Assembly: GCA_950295325.1 (NCBI GenBank) | Contig: OX485807.1 | Span: forward strand, 37,728,440-37,792,439 | Source: Polytrichum commune | Lineage: Eukaryota > Streptophyta > Polytrichopsida > Polytrichales > Polytrichaceae | Length of the DNA stretch: 64,000 nt | Direction of reading: 5' to 3' | Shown: positions 34,957 to 48,270 of the stretch, piece by piece | Layout of the letters: every line of letters starts with the position of its first letter | Position numbering within the stretch: position 1 is the stretch's first letter | The notes under the pieces: model-generated | What the model was told of the DNA's origin: nothing | The model's database searches: none | What the model saw: the letters and a program-made list of their open reading frames with translations, nothing else | Program-made: the position numbers and the translations under genes

Positions 34957-35309
34957 CACTAAATATGATATTTAGTGTCACTGATTCTAATCATCTTGCT
35001 CAAGACTAATTGTAACCCACGGTTTTGTGTCACCAACACTAAATGTTAACCCAATATTATTTGTCACTCCTTGTGAATTTTTGGGGGATTATAGATTTAC
35101 AATGTTGCAATTACTAACACTTACCAAGTGATTTTTCATTCAAATTTCGATCACCCATGACAATGTTTCTTCACAAGTTGCTGACAAAATAAAGTAAGGT
35201 TTTGGCCAATGGACGAACTCGTCCATCTTCCACGACAATATTTGTTTATTTATTCATAAGAAGTGTAATCCGAAAAGTTACCAAGTAACACTAAATATGA
35301 TATTTAGTG
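34957..35309. mobile_element. TA-flanked CACTAAAT MITE, copy C, inverted (353 bp)
   Basis: Ends CACTAAATATGATATTTAGTG on both sides, flanked by TA at 34955-34956 and 35310-35311. The interior is the reverse complement of copies A and D. The two terminal 21-base palindromes are perfect here, making it the best-preserved copy. Confidence 0.85.
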
Positions 35310-36146
35310 TACTTCCCTTGATGTGGCCTTTAAAACACAAGCTATAAGAGTTTAGACTACAATGCTAGACATATATCAAAAGAGGTAAACACATGAAGTC
35401 AAAAAAATAAAGACATCAAATTGTACGATATACTTCAGGAGAGTTAAAGAGAAAAGTTTGTAAACATAAGACATTGTGAGTTAAGACATAAGACATAAGA
35501 GTTAATGTGCACAATAACATAACATTGGGGAAAAAAAATTAAAAATTAAAAATCTACATGTGGATAATAGAATATCATAAGCACTCCCGATGTATGATCA
35601 TAAAAATGCATTGTTGCATTTTAAAACTAACCATAACATCACTCATTAAAATATAAACAAGAATATTAATACCTTAAAGTATGAGCTTATAATTGTCAAA
35701 TAATTATCATGAAATAATAAGCCATAAGACTTATGCAACTTATAAGAAAAGGTAATCCCAAATGGCCCCATGAAGTTCAACATGAAACTTCATATGGAAA
35801 GGCATTGGTAGTGTTGTTGATGTTTCCCCTATGCTGGTTGGTTAAAGGAGTTCACCAATTCTAAATTTTGATGGACATGTTTCTTCTACGATTTTCTTAT
35901 TTGCACAACAAAAGCGTCGTTTGTGTTTTTTCTAGCTTTATTGGAATAAAGCATATAGCCACATTATATCCACACTATTGTTGCAGAAGCCGGATTGCGC
36001 TCCCACTTACCATCCCAAGCTCCTTTGTAATGTTCAAGGTCTAACAATTTCTTCGTTGATTTGCTAGGTCTCCAATACCAAATTTGAAATTGACCATATT
36101 GAGAATGATTTCGATCCAGTTGCCCAACTATAAGTGCTTAGTCCAT
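35310..36146. other. Intergenic spacer
   Basis: AT-rich with repeated AAGACATAAGA-like words near 35465-35505. No gene seen. Confidence 0.45.
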
Positions 36147-36709
36147 TCACACATGGTAGATATTAATGTCCGGAGGACGGACAAAAACAACATCACCTAG
36201 AATAACATTTGTGTAAGAGCCGTAGGATTCTTTGGATTTGTCGCATGCAATTGCACACAAAGGACCTCTAGAACCATCTTCTGATGCCGTATCCTCTTGA
36301 AATGTGTTGAACATGTTTGCATTTATCATGGTGTGTATAGTTGATGGCTAAAAATTGAGTTGTAGTTTGCAAGGCATTGGGGAAAATAAAATAATTAACT
36401 TGTCAACAACAATTTTCCAGTAGGTGACGTAATCCCTCATTTTTCCACAGTAAGTTTCATTTCCCAAACAATAGTTTTCTAAAATTTCAATGTACTTCCT
36501 TATTCTATCATGAATCCCATATTCTTTTGGTTTGCTTCTTCATCATCCTTAACAATCGTTTCCTTGTCTTCGTAATGTCTAGTGAGAGCATGGTTCAAGG
36601 AAGCCTAATTTGGAGAGCAGTGGTCACCTTCAAGAATGAGTGGGGGACCATGACCATCATCCTTCCACATGCAAACCGACTTGTTTTGCCGCAACCACTC
36701 TAGATTAAG

Positions 36710-36768
36710 CACAAAATAATAATAATAATAATAATAATCATCATCATAATAATAATCATCATAATACA
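36710..36768 (+). repeat. ATA/ATC trinucleotide microsatellite
   Basis: Runs of ATA alternating with ATC. On the minus strand this makes an Asp/Tyr repeat inside the DUF7869-like fossil. Confidence 0.9.
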
Positions 36769-37239
36769 AGCCATTCATCATTGTCCACGAAAAACCTAAA
36801 AAATGCATTTCCTTCAACCCCACAAACTCCTTAATATAACCTTAAATGAAAGATTTGAATTTAGCAACCTTATGAATCAAATCTAGAATAAATGAAAGGA
36901 ACTGTGATTCCATGAAATTTTTCATGAGGTCAACATGAACAAATATGTTTGTATTTTGACTTTTTTTTGGAGCCGTAGCTTAAATATATGTCTACATCTT
37001 CGTAAATGTGAGTAACGAGTAGGAATTTAACATGTCTCTCTTGGAAAATCTAATGAGCCATCGACATGGATAAAAATGCCATAATGCATGGATTTTTTTT
37101 TATTGTCCCTAGCCGAATTGTCTAATTGTATATATAATTTTCTTGGTAGAGGTCGGACAAACATCCATATTATTAGTCGATGGTAGAATTGAACAGAGGT
37201 CGTATTGTAACCACACTGAAAATTAGGATTGTATAGTTT

Positions 37240-37420
37240 GCATTGGAAGACCTCTCCATCAATACAAATGATTTGTAGCATAACCTATAGTGGCTAACAT
37301 CTAGGTCCAAAACAATGCATTGGGAGGTCTTCGGATTAATACATACAATTTGTAACATAATTTAGAATGTCTAACATGTAGGTCCATTGCAATGCATCAT
37401 GATGTCTCTCAATGCTCAGG
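37240..37420 (+). repeat. 77-bp tandem repeat, about 2.3 units
   Basis: Units start GCATTGGAAGACCTC (37240), GCATTGGGAGGTCTT (37317) and GCATCATGATGTCTC (37394). Each carries an ATACAAATGATTTGTA-like block and TCTAACATGTAGGTCC. It sits within the DUF7869-like fossil. Confidence 0.75.
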
Positions 37421-38060
37421 TGTGAAAGAAAATAAATCTCACATAAATAAAAATAAACAAATGCTCACCTAAATTATCCCTATAATTTTTTTCCAAAACA
37501 ATCATTCAATGGCAGTTTGTGAAAAAACTTCTTGGAATTTTGCATTGGAGGTTTTTCCAATGCATAAAGGCACCTCGCCATAGACAATATAGTGAAGTTT
37601 GAATCTTTAGGCCACAAGACAATTGTGTAATGAGCGTATGCGCCATTGCCATGACCATGGGTAACGATGCATGCGAGGCTTATATCTAGCTGAAACAATC
37701 CCGTAGTGGCTTTTGTTGTCACCTACAAACAATGAATAATTGCTTTGTTGGTGTCCATTCCACCATGGATGATTGTTGGAACCTCACGCGGATTGATTTT
37801 GGACTTATGGCACCATGCATGGTGTAAATTACAACATGAACTTTGGTGATGATCGTGTTTTCCAACTCCTTATAATTCTCCGTATCTTCACTTACTTTGA
37901 TGCTCATGTCAATGAGGTCCCTGTAGTGTTTGCATTGTAAGCACTCTTCAAATTTGAAACCTTCTTTAAGGACGTCCAAGTTTTGGAAGGCATTGTTCCG
38001 AAAACGAATTATGGTTGATTGAGAGACACTATGAAATCCAAAATATTCAGAGGTCTGCAA

Positions 38061-40914
38061 ATTACATAAATATCAGTTTATCAATATTTATCAAATAATG
38101 CAATACTATTTTAGGATCAAGATCCCTCCCGATCCTTGAACCAAACTTGAATAATTTGTGCATAACGCATTGTAAATAAGATAATGTGAACTATTTATTT
38201 ATACAAATAAATTTTCATTTCTTGAGTGACCTTGATTTGAGGCCTAACACTAATAACATGTCGACAAGCTACGATAGCATCAATAGGCCTCTCCATGCAA
38301 GATATGATTACTTTTGGAGAAATATCATGGTGATAAACATACCACTGGTGTAACAAATTCACTTATAATTAAGCATTCTAATCACATTTACAATAAATAT
38401 CGCACATACCAAATATTTTGTAATAATGACAATGATCTTGGGATATGTGCTCGTGGGAGTTACAAATACCAGGAGATGAGAATAGTGCACTACATAGTGC
38501 AATTCGTTTCATTTTTTTTAGCAATAATTCAATTGAAATCCACTTATTGGTAAATAAAATAAAAATCATTCTTTTAGCTCATTGCAAGATAGAGAGGCAT
38601 GAAACAGTCAAGAAGACACACCGCATCCAAAGAGAGAAAGAAGAAAAGGATTAGAATGGAGGACATTACAAGTAGTGACACCCGAATATACTAACCACAA
38701 CGGCAATGAAATTTAGAAGCCTCATAATGTTGCATTGAACAAAGAATTGTGATATTCGATAGAGAAGATGAACATGCCATTCAAGTGCACGGAAATGCAA
38801 AGAATGAGGCTCTAAAGGATCCACTGGAGGATTTCTTTGAATAATTCAAGAACCCAAAGGGCATAGGGGTGTTAAAAAATGAAAGAGGCGACAAAAGCAA
38901 AAGATGAGGATTTGGTTGACTTCAAATTCAATGAGGAGGAGAGAAACACCACAAACAATTATTGGGATGCAAGGTTTTGCAACAAAAACGGAATGTATGG
39001 TGTTGTGGATGATAAAGAGCTATAGTCATGTTCAAATCACTCCACCACTTCGACATCTTCGAATTCAACTAGTGTTTCATAGAAGGGTTGATAGATTATA
39101 GGCCATGAAGTGGCTTGGAAGATTCCATGGATTTTCTACCAAGCACAAAGACAAATGATTATACCTTCTAATACTATTCCAATAATTTACTCTAACAAGT
39201 TGGGTGGATGCCCATGGAAACAACTAACAACAGTTTTTAGAACAACATTCATGAGCACTAACAACATGAATGGATCCTACATTGAGGAGACGACTCATTT
39301 TGGAGACCTTATCTAATATCAATTTTATTTCTAGTGGAACTGCAATAGGGGGTTTTCTTCACCCCCACCAAAGAATTCTTATTTGCTTTCATTGGAAGGA
39401 TTTTCACGTAGAAATTCCTCAACCTCAGAGAATGTACTTATGTAAGAGGCCACAATCTCATGGACATTATTTGGTCACCTTGTCTAGCCATTGCGTTGTC
39501 AACTGTCATGCAAATGCAATTGGGACCAATCTTATCTATGACAAAAACCTCATATGGTAAGCAAGTGTAGATGCTATCCGTAGCCAACACATTACTAAAA
39601 TTATCCTCTAAGTTAAAAATTCTATGACACCATTATGGTCTTGAAGGGTAGGGATCTACTTGAGAGTCGTTTGGGATCACAAATCTAGAATGCAATCCAG
39701 TGGCATCTGATGATTTTGACATTTCAACTTCTAAATTTAGTGCCTCGATCATTTTTTCAATCATTGCATTCAAATTTTGTCCTCTCACTTGATGAGTCAA
39801 TAGATGTCTCAGAAACCTCATTGCTACATATCATCATGTTCTTTATGGCCCATGGAATTGGTGACCCTACACTGTCGCCAATACAATCTCCAATGTGTGG
39901 ATAGTCAATGAATGTTTTTGATGTGAAGTCACTAAAGCAATGTCCTCTAGGGAATTGGTCAACCATGGGTGCTCAACTCAATGTTTCATCTTTTGATGCC
40001 CATGTGGGAAGAGCACTGAAACTTTACATAATTCTTCTCAATATTCAATGTGGTGCAAATTTGATATCATTGGCTCTCCACAAATGTGTTCCTATTGCGA
40101 ACATCATCACACACAAAAATTCAATACACAAATCGCACAAAAGTAGCAACAAAAATTATAAATTTTCTACATAATTCAATGTTGGAGCGAATTGTTGATG
40201 CAACGCAAAAGGCTAATGACAAACAATGTAGCATTACAATGGAGGTACCGTAGTTGAAGATGAAATGCCTACATGTGTAGCAAAAACTAAAGGATGTTGC
40301 CATGGAGGAGGTAGAAGACGTGCATGCCAAGGATTCCAACAAATTTGACGATGAGATGGAGGTTTACAATCTTGTTGATATAGAGAGCAAGATGGAGGAA
40401 GGGGGGGGGGGGGCTCAAACACTCACAAGGCATCAAGAGAGTTCCAAATGCTCCGAGTTGGATCACAAACCCTTGGTCATTTTCGACCTCACTCGACTTT
40501 TGTTCCTGCCCGTGAAGAGGTAGCTACACATACTTCCGACCTTGCATTTTCTACGCCCTCACCTCCATCTCATGCAGATGATGTGGTAGAAGATATTATC
40601 GACAATGATATGAGGAAGACGAGTTTTTGGAGGTTATTGCACCAAGATCTAAACCTCTTCAGTCAAGGCATACACCCCCTCAAACACCTACCCATCCAAT
40701 GGTTGAGGGTCCCCTTCTATGGGTAAGTTCAGTGTCAAAGGGTACGAACACAAGGTCATCATGTGACAACATGAAGGACAAGAAATGGAAGGTTGTCGAG
40801 TCCATTGCAGCATAGGCAACAATTGTACAGATACACCATCAACACAAATGTCTCCCAAAAGGTGTGTTTTATACTTTTGTATTTAGATTCTTAATTATAT
40901 TGGTATGTACGGGA
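38061..40914. other. Intergenic with short unrecognised open frames
   Basis: Frames of 60-96 codons on both strands between 38900 and 40800 (for example 39270-39560 plus and 39821-39633 minus) look like scraps of old coding sequence but match no family I know. A 13-base G run is at 40401-40413. No gene is called. Confidence 0.4.
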
Positions 40915-43900
40915 ATTGGGAGGCCTCCCGATGCTCAACTCTTCACAATACTACATTAATTGGGAAAAGCTCATATCTCCATTTTTTGAAATTCTATTCT
41001 ATTGTCTTGCAACATTGATTGACTTGCCTCCCCAATCCACTACCATGCTATCAATAAGATATTTACTAGTGTTTGATTTGAATGTTACTTTTGTACTCCA
41101 AACCGCTTATAAAAATAAACAAGGTTTTATTGCGGCCAGGTGCCAATGAGCTTCTAGACTAGTGCCACAATAAGGTTGACTTTTACTTGAAAGTTGAAAG
41201 CTAGGCACATGATCGTTGCCTTAATGGAATAATGCAAATACTCCAAGTTTGATGAAGAAGTTGGATACCCCTTTCTAGATCATTGCATTGTTTCTAGGCA
41301 TCGTGATAAACCATAACAACCAATTTTAATGTAAGATCTTCAACTTCAGATTGTTAAGAAGTTGAACAATGTCATGTTGCGTAATGTTTTGCTTATAGAT
41401 GATTCTCCAAATATAAATTGTTCAAATCATTGGAGTCAAGCAATCCATCCTCCCACTTACAAACTTGAGCTAAATTTTGACAACAATTTTTTCCATAGTC
41501 CATTGCTTGAGTTTGGTTGCAACGCCTTGTGGTCTCAAACATAGATGTCAAGAAGTTTGCAAAATGAACCCCCTCTTCTTTGGGAAATCCCAACTTTGTA
41601 AGTCTAACGCTCGTTGGGTTATACTAATGGAACGCTACTCAATGATGGTTTGCCCTCCATGTGTGGATAGAGGAAAGGAATTCTAGCCAAAGTAATAACA
41701 TTGGGAGATCTCCCAATGAATTCTCCAAGGTTTCACATTGTTGTGCTATTTTTTCATGCTTCAAGGAGAAAAAATAACCCCCCCCCCCCAAAAAAAGGGA
41801 AAGAAGCGACTCTCCTTCCTCCATATGGTGTAGTGGAAAGGTTCCCATATTCTTACTTCAGCTCTAAAGGAAATTGTGAAATCAACTCAACAAATTCCTG
41901 GGTACTATAGGTACTATAGGAGTATCCACATAGGAGTATCCACATAGGCCAATTACTTTTGGAATGTGATTAAGCACATCTTCAGCAGATGTCCATGTCC
42001 TCAAGTTCCTTTGAAAATTTCACCAAGGTGGGCTTAGGTTTACACTTTTTTTTTTGCATTCTTCAAGTTTTTTTGTTTTTATTATTTATTATTTTTATAA
42101 ATTTTTATGTGTGACTTCGACATCACATATTATTTTGATATTCATCAAGGAAGCATGGACTGTGAGTTGTGTTTGTAATTTATTTTTTTGTATATTACCA
42201 ACAATGTTTTGAGCTTCCATGAATGTATAAGTGATTTATTCTTGATTTTCCCAACACATGTGTTTCTTGATATTGGGATCGTGAGCTCTCCAAATGCATT
42301 TTCTCTACATGATTTGAGATTTCTATCACCCATGTGCGGCCTAAGTACCAACCCCAACCAAGGCCCTTCAAGTTGGTCATTTTCTCCGTCAATGCTCTAC
42401 TTCGTAGTTGTCCTTTGCCAAGGGTAAGACATAAGGCCATTATGTGTTTTAATGGACATGGTTACCTTGGAAGGGATAAGTTGTGCGACCTGAAAGTTTA
42501 TCCAAGGTTACATGAATATATGTCACCACTCTTACATAATTTCCATGTCATTGTGTGGTCATGCAGTGGAAAATGACATCCTTCACAATGTGCCTCGACG
42601 CCTATTTCCATAAAACATCATTTGTAGACTGGCATTTATGTGGGGAAGATTGAAGTGTATGAATACGAATGGGCTCATTAGCATAGACATATATTTCCTC
42701 CTTAAAGAGAACAAAATCATCTTTAAGCACCACAAAAAATGTTTGGTTGCAGGGAGGGCAATATCTTGTTTGTCGATGATCAACCTAGCAAACACATTAG
42801 GAACAAGGCCTCAAAGTGTTGCTACTTCCCCCACACTTGGCTTGGTCCTAAAGTTATAGATATGCTTGTTACCTCTACATTGAGAAACTTATGCACGCAC
42901 CAAATGTTCTTTTGTATTCGGGGAATCACATAATTGACAAACAACCTTGAATTCCACGTTATCATAAATGGTTTGGGTTGTTTCAACTTGTTTGTGATTG
43001 ACAATTGCTTGCCAAACTTACCAAAATCTTGGATCAAGTTGAATCAACAATTCCCAATCTCTCTCTCTATTCATTTTTTTTTCTTCTTCTTACTACCATG
43101 GACCAGGAAATCTCCCAATCCATTATTTCTATGATGTATTGTTTTTCTATTTAATTGCATTGACACACTTTAATCTTTGTCTTCTTTTGTATCAAATATT
43201 TATGAATGTGGCATTGTTAGGCACCACATTTTTGAAACCCAAGAAATCTCCAAATAAGCGCATGGACTTGCGACCCATGAACCTATCGAAGTGTAACTCA
43301 TGTGTTTGCTTACCGCCTAAGGCAAATCATTGTAGTTGATTCTATATCTCCACGACGTAGGAGGTTGCACCTGAGACAATGCCTACAACTTTTGGGAAGT
43401 AGTCTAACTTATTTTTAAATTTTATTTATTTATTTTTAAATTTATCGGCTTCGTCGTTATACTAATAGAAGCGCACATCTTTTGTTTTCTCTCTTTCGTA
43501 GGTTTAGCCAACTCATATCCTTCTAAGTTCTTGTATGCTTCCCACACTTCAAGGTTTTGCCCATACATAAGTAAGCCAACTCTACATAAGAGTCATTAAC
43601 AACTACCAAGACAATGGGAGCTCTCCTGTCCTATGTTCTTCACAAAGAAGGCAAGATAGTTGTTAGGAGTCTTTAGGGATGGTGACCGATTCAAGATTAG
43701 GAGCCTTCCCAATCTTTTGGTGAAGTAGTAGAAGTATATACTCTAGGATTTATTATGTTTTTGAACTATAGTTTATTTTTTGGTTTATTGTACATTGCAA
43801 TTTCATGTTGAAATGTCCCCTATATAACCCCCATCATAGATAAATTTCCATCACTATTTGAGAATGTAATTGTAGGGAACCTCAAGTATTTCTTTCAATT

Positions 43901-44190
43901 ATACCAGCAAATTGACATTAGCCTCTATCTAATGGAGGCTACCACACTCCACCACTCTAGAGAAACGGTTGGTTTGAAACCATCTTGATGTGATTTTAGT
44001 CCCATTAGTCTTTTTGGCTATCCGGACTTTAAAATCAATTTCATTTCAGTGCACAACTTGTGTTTGAGATGGTACGAATAAAGTTGTATTTTCCAAATCC
44101 CATTTTTACTCTTCATATGTGTTTCATTTTATAGATTTTGTTGAATGTCTTTTGTTTCTATTGGTATAGATTGGGAGACCTCCTGATGCT
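40915..44190. other. Intergenic, second cluster of GGGAG/CTCCC palindromes
   Basis: Holds ATTGGGAGGCCTCCCGATG (40915), TTGGGAGATCTCCCAATG (41701, perfect 16-bp palindrome), GGGAGCTCTCC (about 43617) and TTGGGAGACCTCCTGATG (44171), plus weaker forms near 43088 and 43698. A 12-base C run is at 41778-41789. No gene seen. Confidence 0.5.
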
Positions 44191-45674
44191 CTAGGATCTT
44201 AAATTATAATAACCTATTGTGAAATTTGTAGTATACTTTACTACTCCTCTTTTCTTATAAATACTTGTCTATTAGTTGAAGCCAAGAATAAATTAGGCAT
44301 GGGGAGTGCCCTAACCCATTATTGTTTATTATAATGTTTTGGGGCTTTTATTATTTATTTCCTAATTAACTTACCATTAACCATCATTAAATAATTTTAA
44401 TTTTAATTTAGACTCCTCAATTGTTTTATTTAGTTACATACTTGTCCTAGTTTGGAAGTATTTCCTACATGTGTCAGATATAATTGCAATATTTTCTTCA
44501 TGTTTGTAAAAGTGGATAATGTTCTAGGTTGTAAAGTACCAATGTTTGGAAACTTCTCTATCGTCACATGCATCAGTAAGAAAAAATCAAGATACATTAC
44601 CCAACTTTCAACATCGCTTGGTTGCGTCATATATATAGTAAGATGGATATGGACTAGGCATGTTGCATATATACCTAGTCTTTTAATGTTAACTTTGACA
44701 TAGGTTGCATATCAAACTTTCTTTTCTTATAACATGCCCACACTGGGACCAACAACTTGCCCACAATATCGGGACAATTTCTATCTTGATACTTTTTTTT
44801 CTTTTTTTTTTTTTTTGGTCTTATATGCAATGATGTGAACATGAAAACTTTAGTACATGTTGGTGGTTGAAGAACTACAAGATCATGTTGGTTAGGTTAT
44901 GATTAGCTATTGCTAAAGGTCCAACACAATGCCTAATGACATAAGCAACCCCTAAGTGGCATCACATCCTTAATATATAGATACAATGTATATTGGACTC
45001 CCTAAAATTTTTATTTTTTCAATTTACTTATGCTAGTAAATAATTTATGTAAACTTATTAATACATTTGTATGACAACGATGACTTAATAACCAATGTAT
45101 TTTACTATCACTCTACTAACTATTCATAGTAGTGTGGATAGTCAATACACTAGTACTAGGCCAACCTAATTGCATGTAACATGGCACCAAACTTTGACTC
45201 GAGCTGCACATACGATCAAGTTGAAGTTGATGAACAACACTTACAAGAAATATGTCGAGGGTGCTCTATTTCATCGTCATTAGTGTCGGAACGTAATGTC
45301 CATACAGGATTCAAGAGGGTCTCGATCAATGTAGGATTGACATGTGGCAACTACGTGAGGAGATCTAATAAAATTTTGGTGGAATAGAGAGCCTTCTACG
45401 GTATTACTTAGACCGATCTTTGATAGGTACTTGGAGTGGATATCTAAGAACCATTGCAGTCAAATATACCCTTATCATCAACACCTTGACTCGTAGTTTA
45501 ATTTTATTTATTTATTTATAATGGTGGGGACAAGTTCCTCTTCCCAAAGCACAGTAGACATCGTCCAATGTTAAGTTACACACCTCCACACCGGCCGTCC
45601 TATAAAGGCCACCCACTTCAACCAACCGCCCAATCCCAAATAGGGAATCTCCGACACGGTGAATGTGGGGCCAC
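44191..45674. other. Intergenic spacer
   Basis: AT-rich with a long T run near 44790-44818. No gene or delimited element. It ends in the next MITE's TAA. Confidence 0.45.
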
Positions 45675-45677
45675 TAA

Positions 45678-46177
45678 GGGCCACTTCACACACGGGCCAA
45701 GAGTCGTGACCATGAAATTGTGAGAGCCCAAAAGAAAGTGTCCAAAGGCCGTCCCAACACACCTCCCAAATCATGTAGTGTGGTCACGGACCTTCAAAGT
45801 ATAGTGTGAAGCCGTATGAGACCTGGCCCTCAACCAAATGCTATTTCAATGAATTTTTATTCATGCGGGTCCTCACACATGATAAAATAGAATAAATCAA
45901 CGGCTGTGAGTGTTCAGAATGCCATGGTCTCCTGGTTTTGTGTTAGGCTTACCTCCAAAAGGTGGTTTTTGAAAATAGTCCAAGTGACCGTGAAATATGA
46001 TCCATTCGATGCCATGTAGGAGTCCATGTAGACTTTACATCCATCTTGCATTCACATACTCCGTCGGTCCCTCAAGCGCGGTGTGAAACGAGCGTGGACT
46101 GGCTCCACCTTTTCCACCAATGAGAGTGCTTGAAGTGTATTGGTCACGGGCTCTCAGTCTCATGTGTGAAGTGGCCT
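45678..46177. mobile_element. PIF/Harbinger-like MITE, 500 bp
   Basis: The left end GGGCCACTTCACACACGGGC (45678) and the right end ending GTGTGAAGTGGCCT (46177) form terminal inverted repeats. The similarity continues inwards to a GTGACC word on each side. TAA lies directly at 45675-45677 and 46178-46180. Its size is almost identical to the 4274 element, and the ends share the TTYACAC core and GG-CC spacing. No transposase. Confidence 0.85.
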
Positions 46178-46180
46178 TAA

Positions 46181-47084
46181 GCTTGAGTTACATGTTGTTC
46201 CCAATTCTAGCTAGAGTTGCTACGTACGTTAAGGTAGACGCATGTTATTTGGGTCCATTTCTCTCTATACCCACTTCTCGTAGGCATAACACTACACCCC
46301 CTAACCTCCATAATGTCACTCCCTCTCTTATATGTCAAAACCCCTAGGGAATTGATGTGCTCACTTTAAATGTTCCTCTTTATTGTCACATTTCCCTCTC
46401 ATATTTCACAAGGTTTGACATCAAAATAACCCACCAATGAATGCAAAACACATGCTTGCATGCATCACATTGCCATCATTGTTATTATTTTATTGTCGGA
46501 CTTTTGTTATTCCGTAAAGTCACATGTTACACTAATTCTCTATCATTGTATATCCATGTTAATATTCCTGCATACCTCCTTAATACCATATGCACTTTGG
46601 TTGTTGTGTGCATGATATTAGGTAGGTTAGAATATATTCAACCATGTGGGTTTGTTCCACTGACCTTAGAATATGTCAAGTATATTATGTGGCTCCCCCT
46701 AAACAAAGTAGTACTACTTGTTTATTATTCATACATCCAAGCTGACACTTGGAGATTTGGGTGGAGTTATACTCCCAGCCTACTCACAAGAATCATTGTT
46801 CATCTTGGTACTATTCAAAGGAAGCATTATTCACTAAAAATACTATTCAAATCAATAGTATACACTATTCATATTGCCATTAGTTTCTTCCTATTATTTA
46901 AGTTATTTCCCATGAAGGTAAGACACATATCGGATGCTAAATATAGAATGGAACACATCCATGTAGTTGAATAATGTTATGGGATATGAAACACACAATT
47001 AAGTTAAAATTAAAGTGTGAGAAAATCCAACTATCCCCATAGTCATTTTTCTCATACATTTTGGATCTCATATGGGTGTCTTAG
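46181..47084. other. Intergenic, one long AT-rich open frame not called
   Basis: A 177-codon plus-strand frame at 46441-46974 is hydrophobic and AT-driven, with no motif or homologous neighbour. I do not treat it as a gene. Confidence 0.4.
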
Positions 47085-47250
47085 TCGTTTATTGAAATGA
47101 AAATTCTCACCTTCATTAAATGGTCATTTGGGTCTTCCCAAACATGTTGAGTATTGGAGTTAGAATAGTTGACTAATAATGAGCACGGAGTCCAATCTCT
47201 ATTAAACATATGTCTTTTTGGTGTCCATTCTTAGATCCACAACTACCACA
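47085..47250 (+). repeat. Dispersed repeat R1, copy 4
   Basis: GAAATGAAAATTCTCACC, then TGGTCATTTGGGTC, GTTGACTAATAATGAGCACG, TCCAATCTCTATTAAACA and TATGTCTTTTTGGTGTCC. This is the clearest copy of the family in this orientation. Confidence 0.65.
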
Positions 47251-47399
47251 TACATCTCAAAAGTAGGTATTCGTATTCTTGCTATGTTGGAATTAGATAC
47301 ATCTATCTTAGTTTTTGTTATCGAACTAGAACTCAATTTACATAGGTTCAAAGCGCCGCATAATCAAGAATACAAATTGCACGGTGTTTGAATTAATGA

Positions 47400-48270
47400 A
47401 GGTGTAATCATGATAAAGTGGAATGGCGTGGCACACTAACAACAACAATGGTGCCACATATGTTTATCCATATACATATACATATATGATGTATGTATAT
47501 TGTTTGTTTTAGAACCAATCACCCATTCAAGAGCATAAGGGCTATCATGCATCGTCATTTTTCATTTTTCATTTTTCATTTTTCATTTTTCATCCATGGA
47601 AACAATTATCAATAATAATTCCCATATATTTTTTCATGAGCAAATTGGTTATGACTGATAACCAACTCCAGTAAGTGGATGACTCGTTGTTCATGTAGAA
47701 GTCATCCACCCTCCTCTCGATGACTATCTATTATGCGATACACCTTGTTTGAACATATGTATTTCTCATGACAATCAAACTGAGTGTCATGCACAATCAA
47801 CTTAATGAGAGTTTGTTTCGGTACCAATCATTCATCCAAGAGTATAAATGATATTAGAACTTCAAACACTTTTTCATTCATGAAGGCGAGATAGATCATC
47901 CACGATTTCCAAAGTTTGCCCACGAGTTCATAAGTTATGATTGATAACCGACTCAAGTAAGTAGATGACTCACTATCCCCATATCAAGTCATCCACTCTG
48001 CTCTTGGTGGCTGTCTAGTTTGTAATACATCTTGTTTGAATACATGTCTCTATCACGACATTCAACTCAATGTCCTGGACATGATGCACAATTAACTAAC
48101 TGAGGGTTATGAACATGATAAGTGACATGGCATGGCACACCAATAACAATGGGGTGCCACATGACACATATAGTCAACATCATCGACATCGTTTGTTTCA
48201 TGATACACCTTGTTTGAACATAGGTATCTCCCATGACAATTAACTCGGTGTCATGCAGATTGATGGAGCA
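47400..48270 (+). repeat. Degenerate tandem array, unit about 283 bp
   Basis: Word order recurs: a GTGGCACAC...AACAATGGTGCCACAT block (about 47430 and 48132); GATAACC-ACTC-AGTAAGT-GATGACTC (about 47659 and 47943); GATACACCTTGTTTGAACAT (about 47739, 48022 and 48201); then GTGTCATGCA. An ATTTTTC microsatellite (about 47557-47592) interrupts the first unit. No coding function. Confidence 0.65.

Larger units (their letters stand above)
36147..38060 (-). pseudogene. Decayed DUF7869-like gene
   Basis: Minus-strand coding pieces follow in the order expected for DUF7869 proteins. At 38060-37719 there is a charged segment with FEECLQCKHYRDLI. At 37722-37480 there is TTGLFQLDISLACIVTHG then NGAYAHYTIVLWPKDSN. 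At 37281-37027 there is RKLYIQLDNSARDNKK, the hallmark LDNxxxDNKN block. A last open piece lies at 36329-36147. The acceptor-like TTTGTAG just before VTTKATTGLF suggests an intron between the first two pieces. However, microsatellites and a 77-bp tandem repeat interrupt the rest and no continuous frame exists. The function of DUF7869 is unknown; it is often seen in transposon-rich genomes. I read it as a fossil, possibly transposon-derived. Confidence 0.6.

Noticed and set aside
38904-40726. Several 60-96-codon frames on both strands
   Set aside because: Possibly scraps of old coding DNA, but none matches a family and no splice chain joins them.
46441-46974. 177-codon plus-strand frame
   Set aside because: AT-driven hydrophobic composition, no motif, no splice context and no neighbour support.
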